Shown here in pieces: positions 1 through 10,499 of a stretch of 64,000 nt of DNA. The DNA is from Struthio camelus. Lineage: Eukaryota > Chordata > Aves > Struthioniformes > Struthionidae. The translations under genes and the position numbers were made by a program. Numbering within the stretch: the stretch's first letter is position 1; the number at the start of each line of letters is the position of its first letter. The notes beneath the pieces were generated by a model that was not told the DNA's origin, did not search any database, and was given only the letters and a program-made list of their open reading frames with translations. The DNA lies in the NCBI RefSeq assembly GCF_040807025.1, contig NC_090964.1, forward strand, positions 8,580,214 to 8,644,213. The letters are read 5' to 3'.

Positions 1-434
1 ATAAGCGCTTGTGCGGTTATGGTGCTGCCTGGCACCTCTGACTGCGTCAGCCACCCTATTGCCTGCCTCGCAACTCCAGCTGGGGATGCGAAGGGGAGGG
101 AGGCGTGCTGAGCTCCTTGGGAAATTCTACCAGAAAGGCCCAGTGTCACCAGCCCAGTCTGTGCTAAAAAATGTGGTTGTGGGGTGGGCCCAGGGAACTC
201 AGCTGCTGTCAGCTGTAGGAAAGAAGGCTTTGTGTTCTCTATCTGCAAAAGAAAAAAAAAAAAGCATCTGGACAGGAACTTCTCTGGGGCTGGAGCCAGG
301 CCTGTTAACGGCTTTGTGGGATCTGCCGAGTTAGTAGGAGGCTTCCACAAGACTTGGCTCTCTGCTTTCCTGGCTCCTGCTGGCTGCATGAGGTGTAAGC
401 AGCACTGACGTGTTGTGGCTTCTCCCCTTTGCAG
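1..434 (+). other. EIF3I: EIF3I intron (partial)
   Basis: Noncoding sequence ending in an acceptor (pyrimidine run then gcag at 431-434). No reading frame here resembles the WD repeats expected from the preceding EIF3I exon, so it is read as the 3' part of an intron that starts outside the window. There is a short A-run near 250-263. Nothing else is recognised. Confidence 0.7.
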
Positions 435-1469
435 GTCGTGCTTGGTGGTGGGCAAGAGGCCATGGATGTGACCACGACCTCCACCAGGATTGGCAAATTT
501 GAAGCGAGGTTGGTCCTTTTCCTCACTCAGAGTAGTCCTCACAGCCTGGGGATGCTGGTCCCAGAGCATCTTGCTCCTGGCAGAGTTGAAAGAGTCATTA
601 AAATTGCAGAGCTTTTTTGAGGAAACCCTGGTTGTGCCCAATCAGGGCTCCCAACTTCTGTCTACTGTTTAAACCGTCTTCTTTCTCCCAGGTTCTTCCA
701 CTTGGCTTTTGAAGAAGAGTTTGGCAGAGTGAAGGGTCACTTTGGTCCGATAAATAGCGTTGCTTTTCACCCTGATGGGAAGAGGTGAGGATTTGTGCGG
801 GTCTTGTAGCCTGGCCAGGTCAAGCTTATCCTTGCTGAAACGTGGGCTGTGGCTGGCATCACAGGAGCTCTGCAGGCGGAACGGACCCAGCCCCTTGCCA
901 ACCTTGCTGCCTCCCTCAGAGCTGGCTGGGGGATTCACTTACGCCCTGCTGCATGTTTTGGCTATGTCTCTGACTCCTCAGACTAACTCTGACTCGCCAG
1001 GCCTGGGCGAGAACTGGCTGCTTAACACACCTGATTTATGCTTCTTGACTTCTAACTTCTCAGTTTTCCTCTCTTATCTTCCTGAGTGCCCCAACAGGCA
1101 AAACTGACCTCTCCTGGGAGATGGTAGATAATTTTCTAACATCACTTCTGCAGAAGCGCCCTCAGGGCTCTGTCCCTTCAGGCTTTTCCCCCTTCCCCTG
1201 CAGACAGGATGCTTTGACATCCACCTTGCACAGATTATACCTGGTTGGGCTTTCATCTTGTGACTCCTTTGTTAGTTTGGAGAGGGAGTTGGGAAAACAG
1301 ACTCTTAACATTTGCTGGTATAAACCTAGAAGCAGTGAGCTCCTGACAAGGATCAGTGATTTTTGTCTTGTCTCTTCTCCCGTGCAGTTACAGCAGTGGT
1401 GGTGAGGATGGCTATGTTCGCATCCATTACTTCGATCCCCAGTACTTCGAGTTTGAATTTGAAGCTTAA
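435..1469 (+). CDS. EIF3I: EIF3I, last three coding exons (translation initiation factor 3 subunit I, 3' partial)
   Basis: C-terminal end of the WD40 beta-propeller subunit of the eIF3 complex, which helps recruit the 43S ribosomal particle to mRNA in the cytoplasm. Coding exons are 435-508, 692-784 and 1388-1469 (TAA 1467-1469). All boundaries are GT-AG and phases join cleanly (phase 2 at both introns). The peptide holds the conserved [17 protein letters not shown] stretch, then a last WD repeat with [13 protein letters not shown] and [17 protein letters not shown], ending in the family's YFEFEFEA tail. This agrees with vertebrate EIF3I as I remember it. Upstream exons lie outside the window. 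The gene is convergent with the MTMR9-like gene, and their 3' ends are only about 0.3 kb apart. Confidence 0.96.
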
Positions 1470-1787
1470 AGGAGCGCTTCCTCTCCTCTTCTTTCCTCTT
1501 CCACTCCATTTCCCAATCCATTGGCTTCTCTGCAGAACCTGTAAGGCCTGAAGTTAGTCTGCGCCACAGGAAGCAGCAGGAAGCAGTTAGCAGCGCTCTC
1601 TGGGGCTGCGTGAAGGTGGTGATCTAGGAACCAAACCAGCTCAAAACGGCAGGACTGGCTTTCGTGTGAGGTAGAGTGAAGGCAGGGAAAGGAGTTTGGT
1701 TGGCTCCCTGCCTGCCCCTGTGCATGCTAACTTTCTGCCCTGCTGGACATATTTATATATCCGTGGGGGGAAAAAAAAACAACAGGA

Positions 1788-1793
1788 AATAAA
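1788..1793 (+). terminator. EIF3I: EIF3I poly(A) signal
   Basis: AATAAA about 320 nt after the EIF3I stop codon, followed within 30-40 nt by a T/GT-rich stretch. This gives a short 3' UTR (1470 to roughly 1815). No competing signal lies closer to the stop. Confidence 0.8.
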
Positions 1794-1829
1794 CAGAAAT
1801 CTTTCGTAAACACACTGAAAAGTGCCTCT

Positions 1830-2909
1830 GTTCTTTTGGCCCGGGAAAAAATTAACCCGACTTCTTTGCTTTCCCGGCTATGTTGGCTATCTCGCTCTCT
1901 CCGGCTGTCAGAAGACAGCAATGCTGTTTTTCCCTAGGCTTCTCTCCTCCCCCAGGCCCAAGTTAACTCTCTCCCAGTGATGATCTACATCTATTATACA
2001 GGCCAAACCCTAGAAATGCTGAATCTGTAAACAGGCTGGAAAGGTAGTAGCCAGTAATTGTTTTCCAGATGACATGCGCGCCCAGTTCTGGTGCTTTGTT
2101 TATTTGCTGGACTGACCCTGAGCCAACTTTCCTCATGGAACAGTTATTTCCTGCACTAGGAAGACTGTGTTGCAATTCCTGATCCTTCCACCCTCCTTCC
2201 CCGTGTCTGTCTGGAGGGGTGGTTTGCATCTCTTTCCTTCCTCGATACTGGGTTCAAGGGCAGATTTCTCAGGCTGGCTCCCAGTTCGGAGTGACTGATG
2301 CAACACTTAAGCCACAGCCAATGTTCCCTTTGTGCAGAGGGTGGTGTGAGTTTAGCGTGTTTTGCCACTTTGTTTTTGCTGCGCCAACCGTGCCTCAGTC
2401 ACGGGGCAGGGGCTGCGAGCCAGACGCAGCAGCAGGAGCTGTCGGAGGCTGTTGCTGCTGGGCACATCAACCTCTTGCTGTCTCCTGCCCTTCTGCTCCG
2501 CTGGTGGTCCAGGTGCAAGAGTTGCTGGGGGAGAAAGTGGGAACAAGCCCTGCTTCCGAGGAGCCTGCTCCTGCTGCTCCCGAGAGCTGTGCTGCCCAGC
2601 TCCTGCCTGAGGAACACCCCGCACGGAAAGCAGGAGCGGACTGCGATAGAGACCACTTTACTGTAACAAGCTCAGTCTGCGCTGCCCGAAGGCTGCTAGC
2701 GTGAGTCCGTCCCACCCTCCCAAGGATGTCCTTTGCGCTCCAGGCGTGTCTGAGCTCCTCCAGGCGTGTGTCCCGCACAGCGCTTCCCGCGGAAAGCTGC
2801 AGCGTCTCTTGCCTGGGCCTGGCAGCCTGCAGCAGCCCGAGGTGGCGGGAGGAAGCGACAGCGCTGTGACCTGCACCTGCCCCGCTGTCGTCACCCGTGC
2901 TGCCGCTTA
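1830..2909 (-). other. EIF3I/MTMR9-like 3' spacer and probable MTMR9-like 3' UTR
   Basis: Between the EIF3I cleavage region and the MTMR9-like stop there is no conserved reading frame. A minus-strand AATAAA at 2099-2104 would end a 3' UTR of about 0.8 kb for MTMR9-like (roughly 2085-2909). The part at 2390-2700 is GC-rich, with CTG/CAG-type triplets that open short frames on both strands. I regard these as accidental. The remaining 1830-2085 is plain spacer. Confidence 0.5.
2099..2104 (-). terminator. Candidate poly(A) signal of MTMR9-like
   Basis: tttatt on the + strand is AATAAA on the minus strand, about 800 nt beyond the MTMR9-like stop. It is the first canonical hexamer I noticed there. 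The 3' end is otherwise unproven. Confidence 0.45.
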
Positions 2910-5900
2910 TCACTCGTTTTCAGTCCTGGTAGCGGTGTCTGACAGTGACTGGCTCTGTCTGTTCCCCGCGCTCTCCTCGATGGAGGCGTCGTCGTTCTCT
3001 ACTAGCCGCTGGATCTCTGCCCAGGCCTCGTCTAGGTATTCGGATGAACGGATCCATCGGAGGAATAAACCTAGGAGATGGTGGGTTTATGCGTTATGTT
3101 AGCTGTGCCGTAGCCCTGTGAGGAGAGGGAAAAGCAGAGCAGCCTCCCCGAACCCGCCTCGCCTGACCCAGCCGAGCTCGCGGAGTCTCGGGGATGAGTG
3201 TGGCTCCCTGCAGCGGATCGAAGATCTGCTTCAAGCGCTGCTGCCCGAGGGCTGCGACCGAGCCCCCCTTACCCTGCCAGAGCTGGATGCTCTGGGGCTC
3301 CACGGAGGGCCAGATGACCAGGGCGTTGTGCGAGTACAGAGGGTTCAGGTACTTCTTCTTCTCCTCGGGCTGGTTCAGCCAGGCCCAGAGGGAGTGTGTG
3401 CTCTCCTTCACTTTGCACAGGCACCTGCGGGAGCGTTGAGTTGTGTTTCAGCCCTCGCCGGGGGTCCTGGGACCAGGTTTACCCCGAGCTGTTGCTGTGA
3501 GGGCTCCACTCTGCTGGGGCCAAAGTAAACGGATGTGCTGGGGGACCCGTGTTGGGGTGGGGGTGAAGGCCTGTGGGGCCGGACAGCCGTATCCGGTAGC
3601 CTAACCCCCTGCCCTGGCTGCTGCAGGGGGGGCCGGGGTGCTGGCGGCTCTGCTCCTCCGGGCCGTCCCCCTCCCCAGCCCCGCGCTCCCCACTCGCCTC
3701 TCCTTCTCGTTGTTGCCCAGGAAGGTCCCGTAGGAGGAGGCGTAGGCGTTGTCGAAGAGGGTGAGGAGGAGGCGCTCGCCGAACTCCAGGGAGAAGGGGA
3801 ACTGGCGGCCCAGCTGCCACACGCAGTCGAGGAAGAGGAGGAAGAGCGGGGCCTCCTGCTTGAGCCGAGCGTGGGAGTAGGCAGAGCGGGCGCAGCGGAG
3901 GTGGAAGGGGTGTCCGGCCTGCAGGCCCCCGCCGGGGAGGAAGGGCCAGGGGAGTAAACGCAGAGACTCGGCTCAGGCCGAGGGGGCAGAGGGGCGCCCG
4001 GCGCTGCCGCCGCTGCCCCCCGCCGCTCCCACCTCGATCCACTCGCGCTCCAGCAGCCCCTGGAAGCCCGCCAGCGTGCGGCAGCCCGGGTCCAGGATCA
4101 GCTGCGCCAGCGCCGTCACCAGCAGCGTCGTGTCCGTCCCCTCCGCCCCGTGCACCAGCACGCACGCCTGCTCCCTGCCGACAAACGCAGGCTGTCGGTG
4201 GCGTGCCGAGCCCCGCGCCGTGCCAGCCGCGGGCAGCCCAGCCCTGCGCCGTGCCGGGTGACGCTCCGGCGTTGCAAGGGGAAAAGCCATGGCATGGGGG
4301 GGCCGCCGGCAGCCCTCCGCCACCCCGGCCCTCCCTCACCTGTCCATGCACTGTGCGGCCAGGCAGGCGGTGCTCAGGGCCGCCTTGACGTGGCTCAGCC
4401 AGCGGCAGCCCTCCAGCCGGCTCAGCCAGCGGTCCATGGAGAGCGAGCTGTCGTTGCAGGCGTCCACCAGCTTAACGAAGCTCTCCTGCAGCGGCCGGCC
4501 TCTGGGAAGGACAGAAAGCACCATCGGGGGCTCACGAAGTCATTCTGGGCTGGACTCGCCGCGCTGGTGGCGGGGTAGCGTAATCACCCGTGTCATGAGA
4601 GTGACAGGCCTCAGCCCCGGCCCCGGGGCTCACCTCTCCAGCGGCCGGTGCAGCCTCTTCCAGCGTGGGTAGGAGGACTTGGGCTCCGTGCCGCCTCCCG
4701 TCATCCGGGCCTGCTTCGCCGCCTGGGCCGACCGCGTGTCGATGATAAAGCCGCGTTCGCCCTCGTCCAGGACCGTCCCCAGCAGCAGCTCGTCCTCGCG
4801 GCAGCGCTTGCGGTTGGGGCCCGTCAGCGGCTGGCTGCTGCGGAGCATCGCCTGCGGGCGAGGGGCCGAGGGCAGCGAGCGTCGCCGGGGGCCCTTGCCA
4901 GCACCTCTGCCTCCAAGAGAGGGGCCGCGGGGCAGGACGGGGAAAAGGACTCACGGTCCCGTTTTGCCGGTGGTAATAGCTGAGGACGGGGAATCGCCCT
5001 CCCTGCCGGAACCGGGCCGCCTTCCTCAGGGCTTCGTCGTCCACGGCCGCCGGCACGATGACGGTGGGCGGGTACGTGGGGCAGGTGGTGAAGTCCCTGT
5101 TGACGCTGCTCAGCCGCCACTGGCTCGTCTGGGGAGAAGAGGGGACCCCGGGGGCTGCGGCGGCCGCTTTTTCCCACGGTCATGTTTTCCCACGGCCGCT
5201 TTTTCCCACGGTCACGTTTTCCCACGGCTGCTTTTTCCCGCAGGCGCCTTTCCCGGGGGGCTGCTCGGGAAAAAGCTCCCCTCGCCTCGGCTCCGGCCCC
5301 GTGCCCTCCCGCTCCGGGCTCACCTGGGCGGCGATGTGCTGGTAGTACTGCTCGAGGGGGAAGAGGTGCCACCCTGCCTCGAGCCTCAGGCTCTGGGGTC
5401 TGTAGAAGAAGGGGTACATCATCATCACGGAGTCCACGGAGGAGAGGGCCTGCAGCGGGAGCAGAGGCGGCGCGGCTCAGTGCGGGGATGGGGATGGGAC
5501 CCCCAGCCTCACCGCCAGCACGGCAGGGCCACGCGGCCCCCGCAGCCGGGCTGGGGTCTGTCCCCCCACCCTCCAGCCCGGGGAGCTCGTCCTGGCCCCG
5601 GCGTGGCCGCGAGCGAGGGCCGGGCGGGCACAGGCTGGCGCTGCCACCCGGGAAGGCCGTGCCCTGTGCAAACAGGGGCCGGGAGCTGCCTGTTTACCCA
5701 CGCTGACGACGGACCCAGAACAAACACGGCGGGCGGGCGCCGCAGCCCGTCCACCCTTTGCGGCCCGGCAGGCGCGCGGCGTCCCTGCTCACCTCGATGG
5801 AGCTGGCGACGTTGAGACACTCCTCCATGCCCGGGATCTCCAGCTGCAGCACCTTCAGGTCTTTGCACCGGAGGGTGATGGTGCCGGAGGAGCCGGCGAA

Positions 5901-6513
5901 CCTGGGGGAAGCCGGGCCGGGGTGAGCGGCCGCAGCGGCGAAGGAGCGCGAGGGGCCGAGCCCGGGCGGGTGCAAACCGGCGTCGCGCGCGCCGCTGGAC
6001 AGCACAAGCGGCGCTTAACTGCTGTGCTGCGTCGGGGGGTGCCGGGCGGGTTAGCAGAGGCGGGATGGCAGGGGGCGCGAAAAGCCAAACCTGGTGTCTC
6101 GCTGGGAGCCGTTAGTCCGGGCAGGCTGGTACCAGCCTAGATTCTGCACTCTGAGTCACGGAGGAGAAGAGGAGGTTAAAGCCCGCGGCCGCCGGCCGGG
6201 CCGGGGGGACGAGGCGGGCAGCGGCACGGCGCCGCGGGCCGGCCGGGCCCGGGGAAGCGCCTGGGAGGACCCCGCGGGCAGGGGGCGCGGGACGGCGGCG
6301 GGCGCGGGGCACCCACCGCTTCTCCACGGCGTCCACGTTGCGGATGAGCAGCCAGAGCTCGAGGGCGCCCGGCGCGCCGTGCGCCGCCGGCCGGGAGGAG
6401 AGGAGCAGGTGGTGGCTGCTGATGCACAGGGTGCCCCGCACCGGCGGCAGCCCCGCGCCCGACAGCAGCACGCTCTCCACCGTCGCCGTCTTGATCAGCT
6501 CCGCAAACTCCAT
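2910..6513 (-). CDS. MTMR9L: MTMR9-like protein, myotubularin-family pseudophosphatase (complete, 10 exons)
   Basis: Predicted 553 aa, against about 549 for human MTMR9. Coding exons on the minus strand: 6513-6317, 5901-5793, 5449-5324, 5128-4955, 4851-4634, 4501-4340, 4174-4033, 3918-3698, 3424-3273, 3070-2910 (TGA 2912-2910). Phases join throughout. The start MEFAELIKT matches MTMR9. Exons 1-3 give the PH-GRAM domain (GMEECLNVASSIE, MYPFFYRPQ). Exons 4-9 give the myotubularin phosphatase fold (RFPVLSYYHRQNG, SSQPLTG, ACNDSSLSMDRWLS, CVWQLGRQFPFSLEF, YGTFLGNNEKER, SLWAWLNQP). The catalytic CX5R loop is replaced by HGAEGTDTT (about residues 337-345), with no cysteine or arginine, so it should be catalytically dead. 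MTMR9 itself works as an inactive partner of MTMR6/7/8 on PI3P and PI(3,5)P2. Intron 8 uses a GC donor; the other donors are GT. The C-terminus differs from MTMR9. The human counterpart here is annotated as a pseudogene, MTMR9LP; the symbol is provisional. Confidence 0.93.
3425..3697 (-). other. MTMR9L: GC-AG intron (intron 8 of MTMR9-like)
   Basis: On the minus strand exon 8 ends GAGAG at 3698 and the intron begins GCGAGT. The acceptor CCGCAG lies just before exon 9 at 3424. Joining these gives phase 2 on both sides and a gap-free 13-residue spacing between the ER and SLW motifs, as in human MTMR9. The nearest GT, five bases into the intron, would leave the downstream frame shifted. Confidence 0.85.
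5161..5244. repeat. Short 32-bp tandem repeat in MTMR9-like intron 3
   Basis: About 2.5 copies of a 32-bp unit beginning cggccgctttttcccacggt. Copies start at 5161, 5193 and 5225, alternating cccacggtcayg and cccacggcygc segments. It lies wholly inside the intron between exons 3 and 4 of the MTMR9-like gene. Confidence 0.85.
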
Positions 6514-7200
6514 GGCGGCTGCCGACCCGCTGCCGGGCGCGGGGTCCCGCCGAGGCCACCGGCTGCTCCCGGGGAGCCTGGGGAGGGCAAGGGGAAATCC
6601 TGCAGCGCGGCGGCAAAGCCGCGGCGAGCCCCCTCCCTCCGCGCCGCTCCCGGCCTCGGCCCCCCCCGCCGCACGCGGGCGGCTCCGGCGTCCGGCAGCA
6701 CCTAGAGCGCTCGGCGCTTCCTGCTGCAACACGGTGGGGGGAAATCACCCGTATCCTCCCTGGGGGCTGCGCTGTCATTGCGGATGGGGAAACTGAGGCA
6801 GGGGGCTGCGCCGGTGACGCTCCCTCGGCTCCGGGCTCGCGCGCAGCGCCCGGACCCCGAGCCGGGCACCCCGCGCCCCGTCTCTGCTGCGACGGGTGGG
6901 GGCGTTTGGTGGCTGGTGAAAATGCAACTACCGCTTTGCAGGGAGCCGTTCTGGGGCCTTCCCTGCTGGCGGCGGGGCCTTCCGCCCCCGGCACGAGCCG
7001 GCCCCCCCGGCACCGGTGCTTCCCGCTGCAGCGATGGGGCTGAGGCTGCGCCCGGCGCTGCGGCGGTGACAGCGCCCACCCGGGCCACCCGCGGCTCCCG
7101 CCCTGCTTACCCGCTCCGGTCCGCGGCAGCGGCGGGCAAGCTGGCGAGGGCTCGCCGCGTGCGGGCAAGCCGGCGGCGATGCCCCGGCGGGCGCGAGGGC
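6514..7200 (-). promoter_or_regulatory. MTMR9L: CpG-rich 5' flank and probable promoter of MTMR9-like
   Basis: Dense CG dinucleotides surround and precede the MTMR9-like start codon (6513). I see no TATA box or additional coding exon upstream, which fits a dispersed CpG-island promoter. The exact transcription start cannot be placed. Confidence 0.5.
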
Positions 7201-7505
7201 GTGGGAACGGCAGCGCCGTCCTCGCCGCCGCCAGCCCCGACCCACCGAGCGACGGTCGGCGGCAGGAACTGGGCGACGGTCGGTCGGCTCGGCGGCAGGA
7301 ACTGAGCGGCGGGCGCGGGTGAGGCTCGCAGCCGCAGCTCGGGCTCGGCGCCCGCCCGGGAGGATGTCGGCTTTAAGGTGGCCTGGCCTCGGCGTCGCTG
7401 TGCCGGCGGGGACCCGGCCCTCGCCGTGCGGCCGGGGCTGGCGGCGATGCTCCCTAGCCAGGGCGGGATGCTCGGACCTGGCACCGGCAGCGCAGGGAAG
7501 CGCCG

Positions 7506-7675
7506 AGGGCAGCGCGGGAAAAGGGGCAGGAGCAGGGTGGGAAGGGGCTGCGGGCAGCGCGGGAAAAGGGGCAGGAGCAGGGTGGGAAGGGGCCGAGGGC
7601 AGCGCGGGAAAAGGGGCAGGAGCAGGGTGGGAAGGGGCTGCGGGCAGCGCGGGAAAAGGGCCAAGGGCACCCTGG
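7506..7675. repeat. 45-bp minisatellite, about 3.5 copies
   Basis: Unit agcgcgggaaaaggggcagg followed by agcagggtgggaaggggcyg and cgggc. Copies start at 7511, 7556, 7601 and 7646, exactly 45 bp apart, with only ctgcgg/ccgagg variation. Because 45 is a multiple of three, frames stay open across the array on both strands. I do not regard these frames as genes. Confidence 0.95.
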
Positions 7676-8806
7676 GAACCGTAGCATGGGCAACAGCACA
7701 AGGGGACACGGGGCTTTCAGCACGGGGGACCAAAGGGAGCTGGAGGCAGCGTCCTTGGGGACCTCTCCAGGTTTTCTGGGGCTGCAGGCGGTGGCAGGAG
7801 GTGGGCAGCAGCGGCCGTAAGCTGCCGTCATTCCTGCAGGCCCCGGCTGCAGGGAGCAGCCCTGCGGCTGCTGTGGCCATCGCAGAGCCTTCTGCGCCGG
7901 GAAGAGGGGCAGAAGCCGGGCGTAGGGGGTGCCAGCACATTGGCAGCGTGGTGCCTCCGACACCCCCACGCAGCCCTCTACGTGTCTGTGCACACACTAG
8001 CTCCGAGCCCCGTGCGGGGCAGCGGGGGGCCAGGCCGAGCCGGTGGCCGGGAAGAGGGGGGAGTGGCGGGGGGCCAGGCCGAACCGGCTCCAGCCCCGGC
8101 CCGCGGGGCTCCTGGGGCCGCTGCTCCCTCCCGGCCCGGCAGGTTCCACCTTAACGGCGACGCAGCTGCGAGCAGCAGCTCCAGGGCTGCAGCGACCTGG
8201 CGGTGCACAGCTGGCTGCACAGCTGGCGCCGGGGCCACCCAAAGCCCTCCGGGGTGAGCCCGGCAGCACCCCAGGGTGCAGACCCCGGGGTGCCTGGCCC
8301 GGGGTGAGCACCCCCCTCCTGCCCGGCACTGAGCCGAGTGCTGAAAGCGGAGCCCGGCGCTGCGGGACGGAGCAGCAGGTTTTTTTTTTTCCTTCCCCAT
8401 TTTTTTGCTCTGCTCGGAGGTGGCATTCGGGGACCTCGCAGCCCTCCCTCGCTCCCAGCCCGGCGGGAAGTCGGTGTCGGCCCCGTGCCGATAACAGCGC
8501 GGGAGGGCAGGAGCGCCCAAGGATAAATCATTCGCGCCCCTGCAGGCCTTGGTGTCCTCATTAATGCTTCCTCCGTGGGGAGTCTCCTCCCAGCTGGAGA
8601 CAATAACACTAAAAAAGAAACGAAACAAAAAAAAAACACCCCCCCCCCGTCCTTCGCAATTCTCTGGATAAGTAAAGTTCCTGCTTGTTATAATTATCAC
8701 CGGCGTCCCCAACCTTTATTGTTCTAGGGGTGGATAAATAGCTGCGGCTCACGCACAGCTGGTGGGAGCGGGTGTCTTGCAGCCAGCGCTCCTCACTCTC
8801 CTGCGT
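7676..8806. other. GC-rich spacer between MTMR9-like and FAM167B
   Basis: No conserved reading frame. It is GC-rich and CpG-rich up to about 8370. A mixed T-run and A/C-run segment (8379-8405, 8610-8650) and an AT-richer stretch toward FAM167B follow, described separately. Confidence 0.6.
8515..8760 (+). promoter_or_regulatory. FAM167B: Candidate FAM167B promoter-proximal regulatory segment
   Basis: An AT-richer island in GC-rich DNA, 240-480 bp before the FAM167B ATG. It holds an ISRE-like gaaacgaaac in 8617-8630, GATA-type cores (ggataagt near 8664, ttatcac near 8694), a TATA-like ggataaatag near 8733 and an E-box-like cagctg near 8757. These are motif matches only. Initiation from the ggataaatag element is an inference. 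Confidence 0.3.
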
Positions 8807-8962
8807 GCACGAGCGCTTTGGGGGGCAGCGGGGTTTGCACGAGGGCTTTGGGGGGAGCAGTGGTGTTTGCACAAGGGCTTTGGGGTGCAGCGGTGTTTGC
8901 ACGAGCACTTTGGGGGGAGCAGCGGTGTTTGCACGAGGGCTTTGGGGGGCGGCAGCAGGGTT
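8807..8962. repeat. 30-33-bp tandem repeat just upstream of FAM167B
   Basis: Five imperfect units of the form gcacgagggctttgggggg followed by agcagyggtgttt, ending 35 bp before the FAM167B start codon. The array therefore probably lies in the 5' UTR or core promoter. Units differ by single substitutions and small indels. Confidence 0.9.
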
Positions 8963-8997
8963 GCAGCAGGGCGCTGGGGCTCCGCGCGGGCGCTGCC

Positions 8998-10413
<1,416 letters not shown>

Positions 10414-10480
10414 GCGCGCCGGACCCCCGGGGGCCCCTCGGCGGCGGGGGGCCACGGTGCAAAGCAGCCCTCCGAGAGGG

Positions 10481-10486
10481 AATAAA
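10481..10486 (+). terminator. FAM167B: FAM167B poly(A) signal
   Basis: AATAAA only 68 nt after the FAM167B stop codon, giving a very short 3' UTR. No other hexamer was seen nearby. Confidence 0.8.
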
Positions 10487-10499
10487 GGAGCTGAGGGCG

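Noticed and set aside
3118-3528. Plus-strand open frames opposite MTMR9-like exons 9 and 8
   Set aside because: They are antisense shadows of the spliced minus-strand gene.
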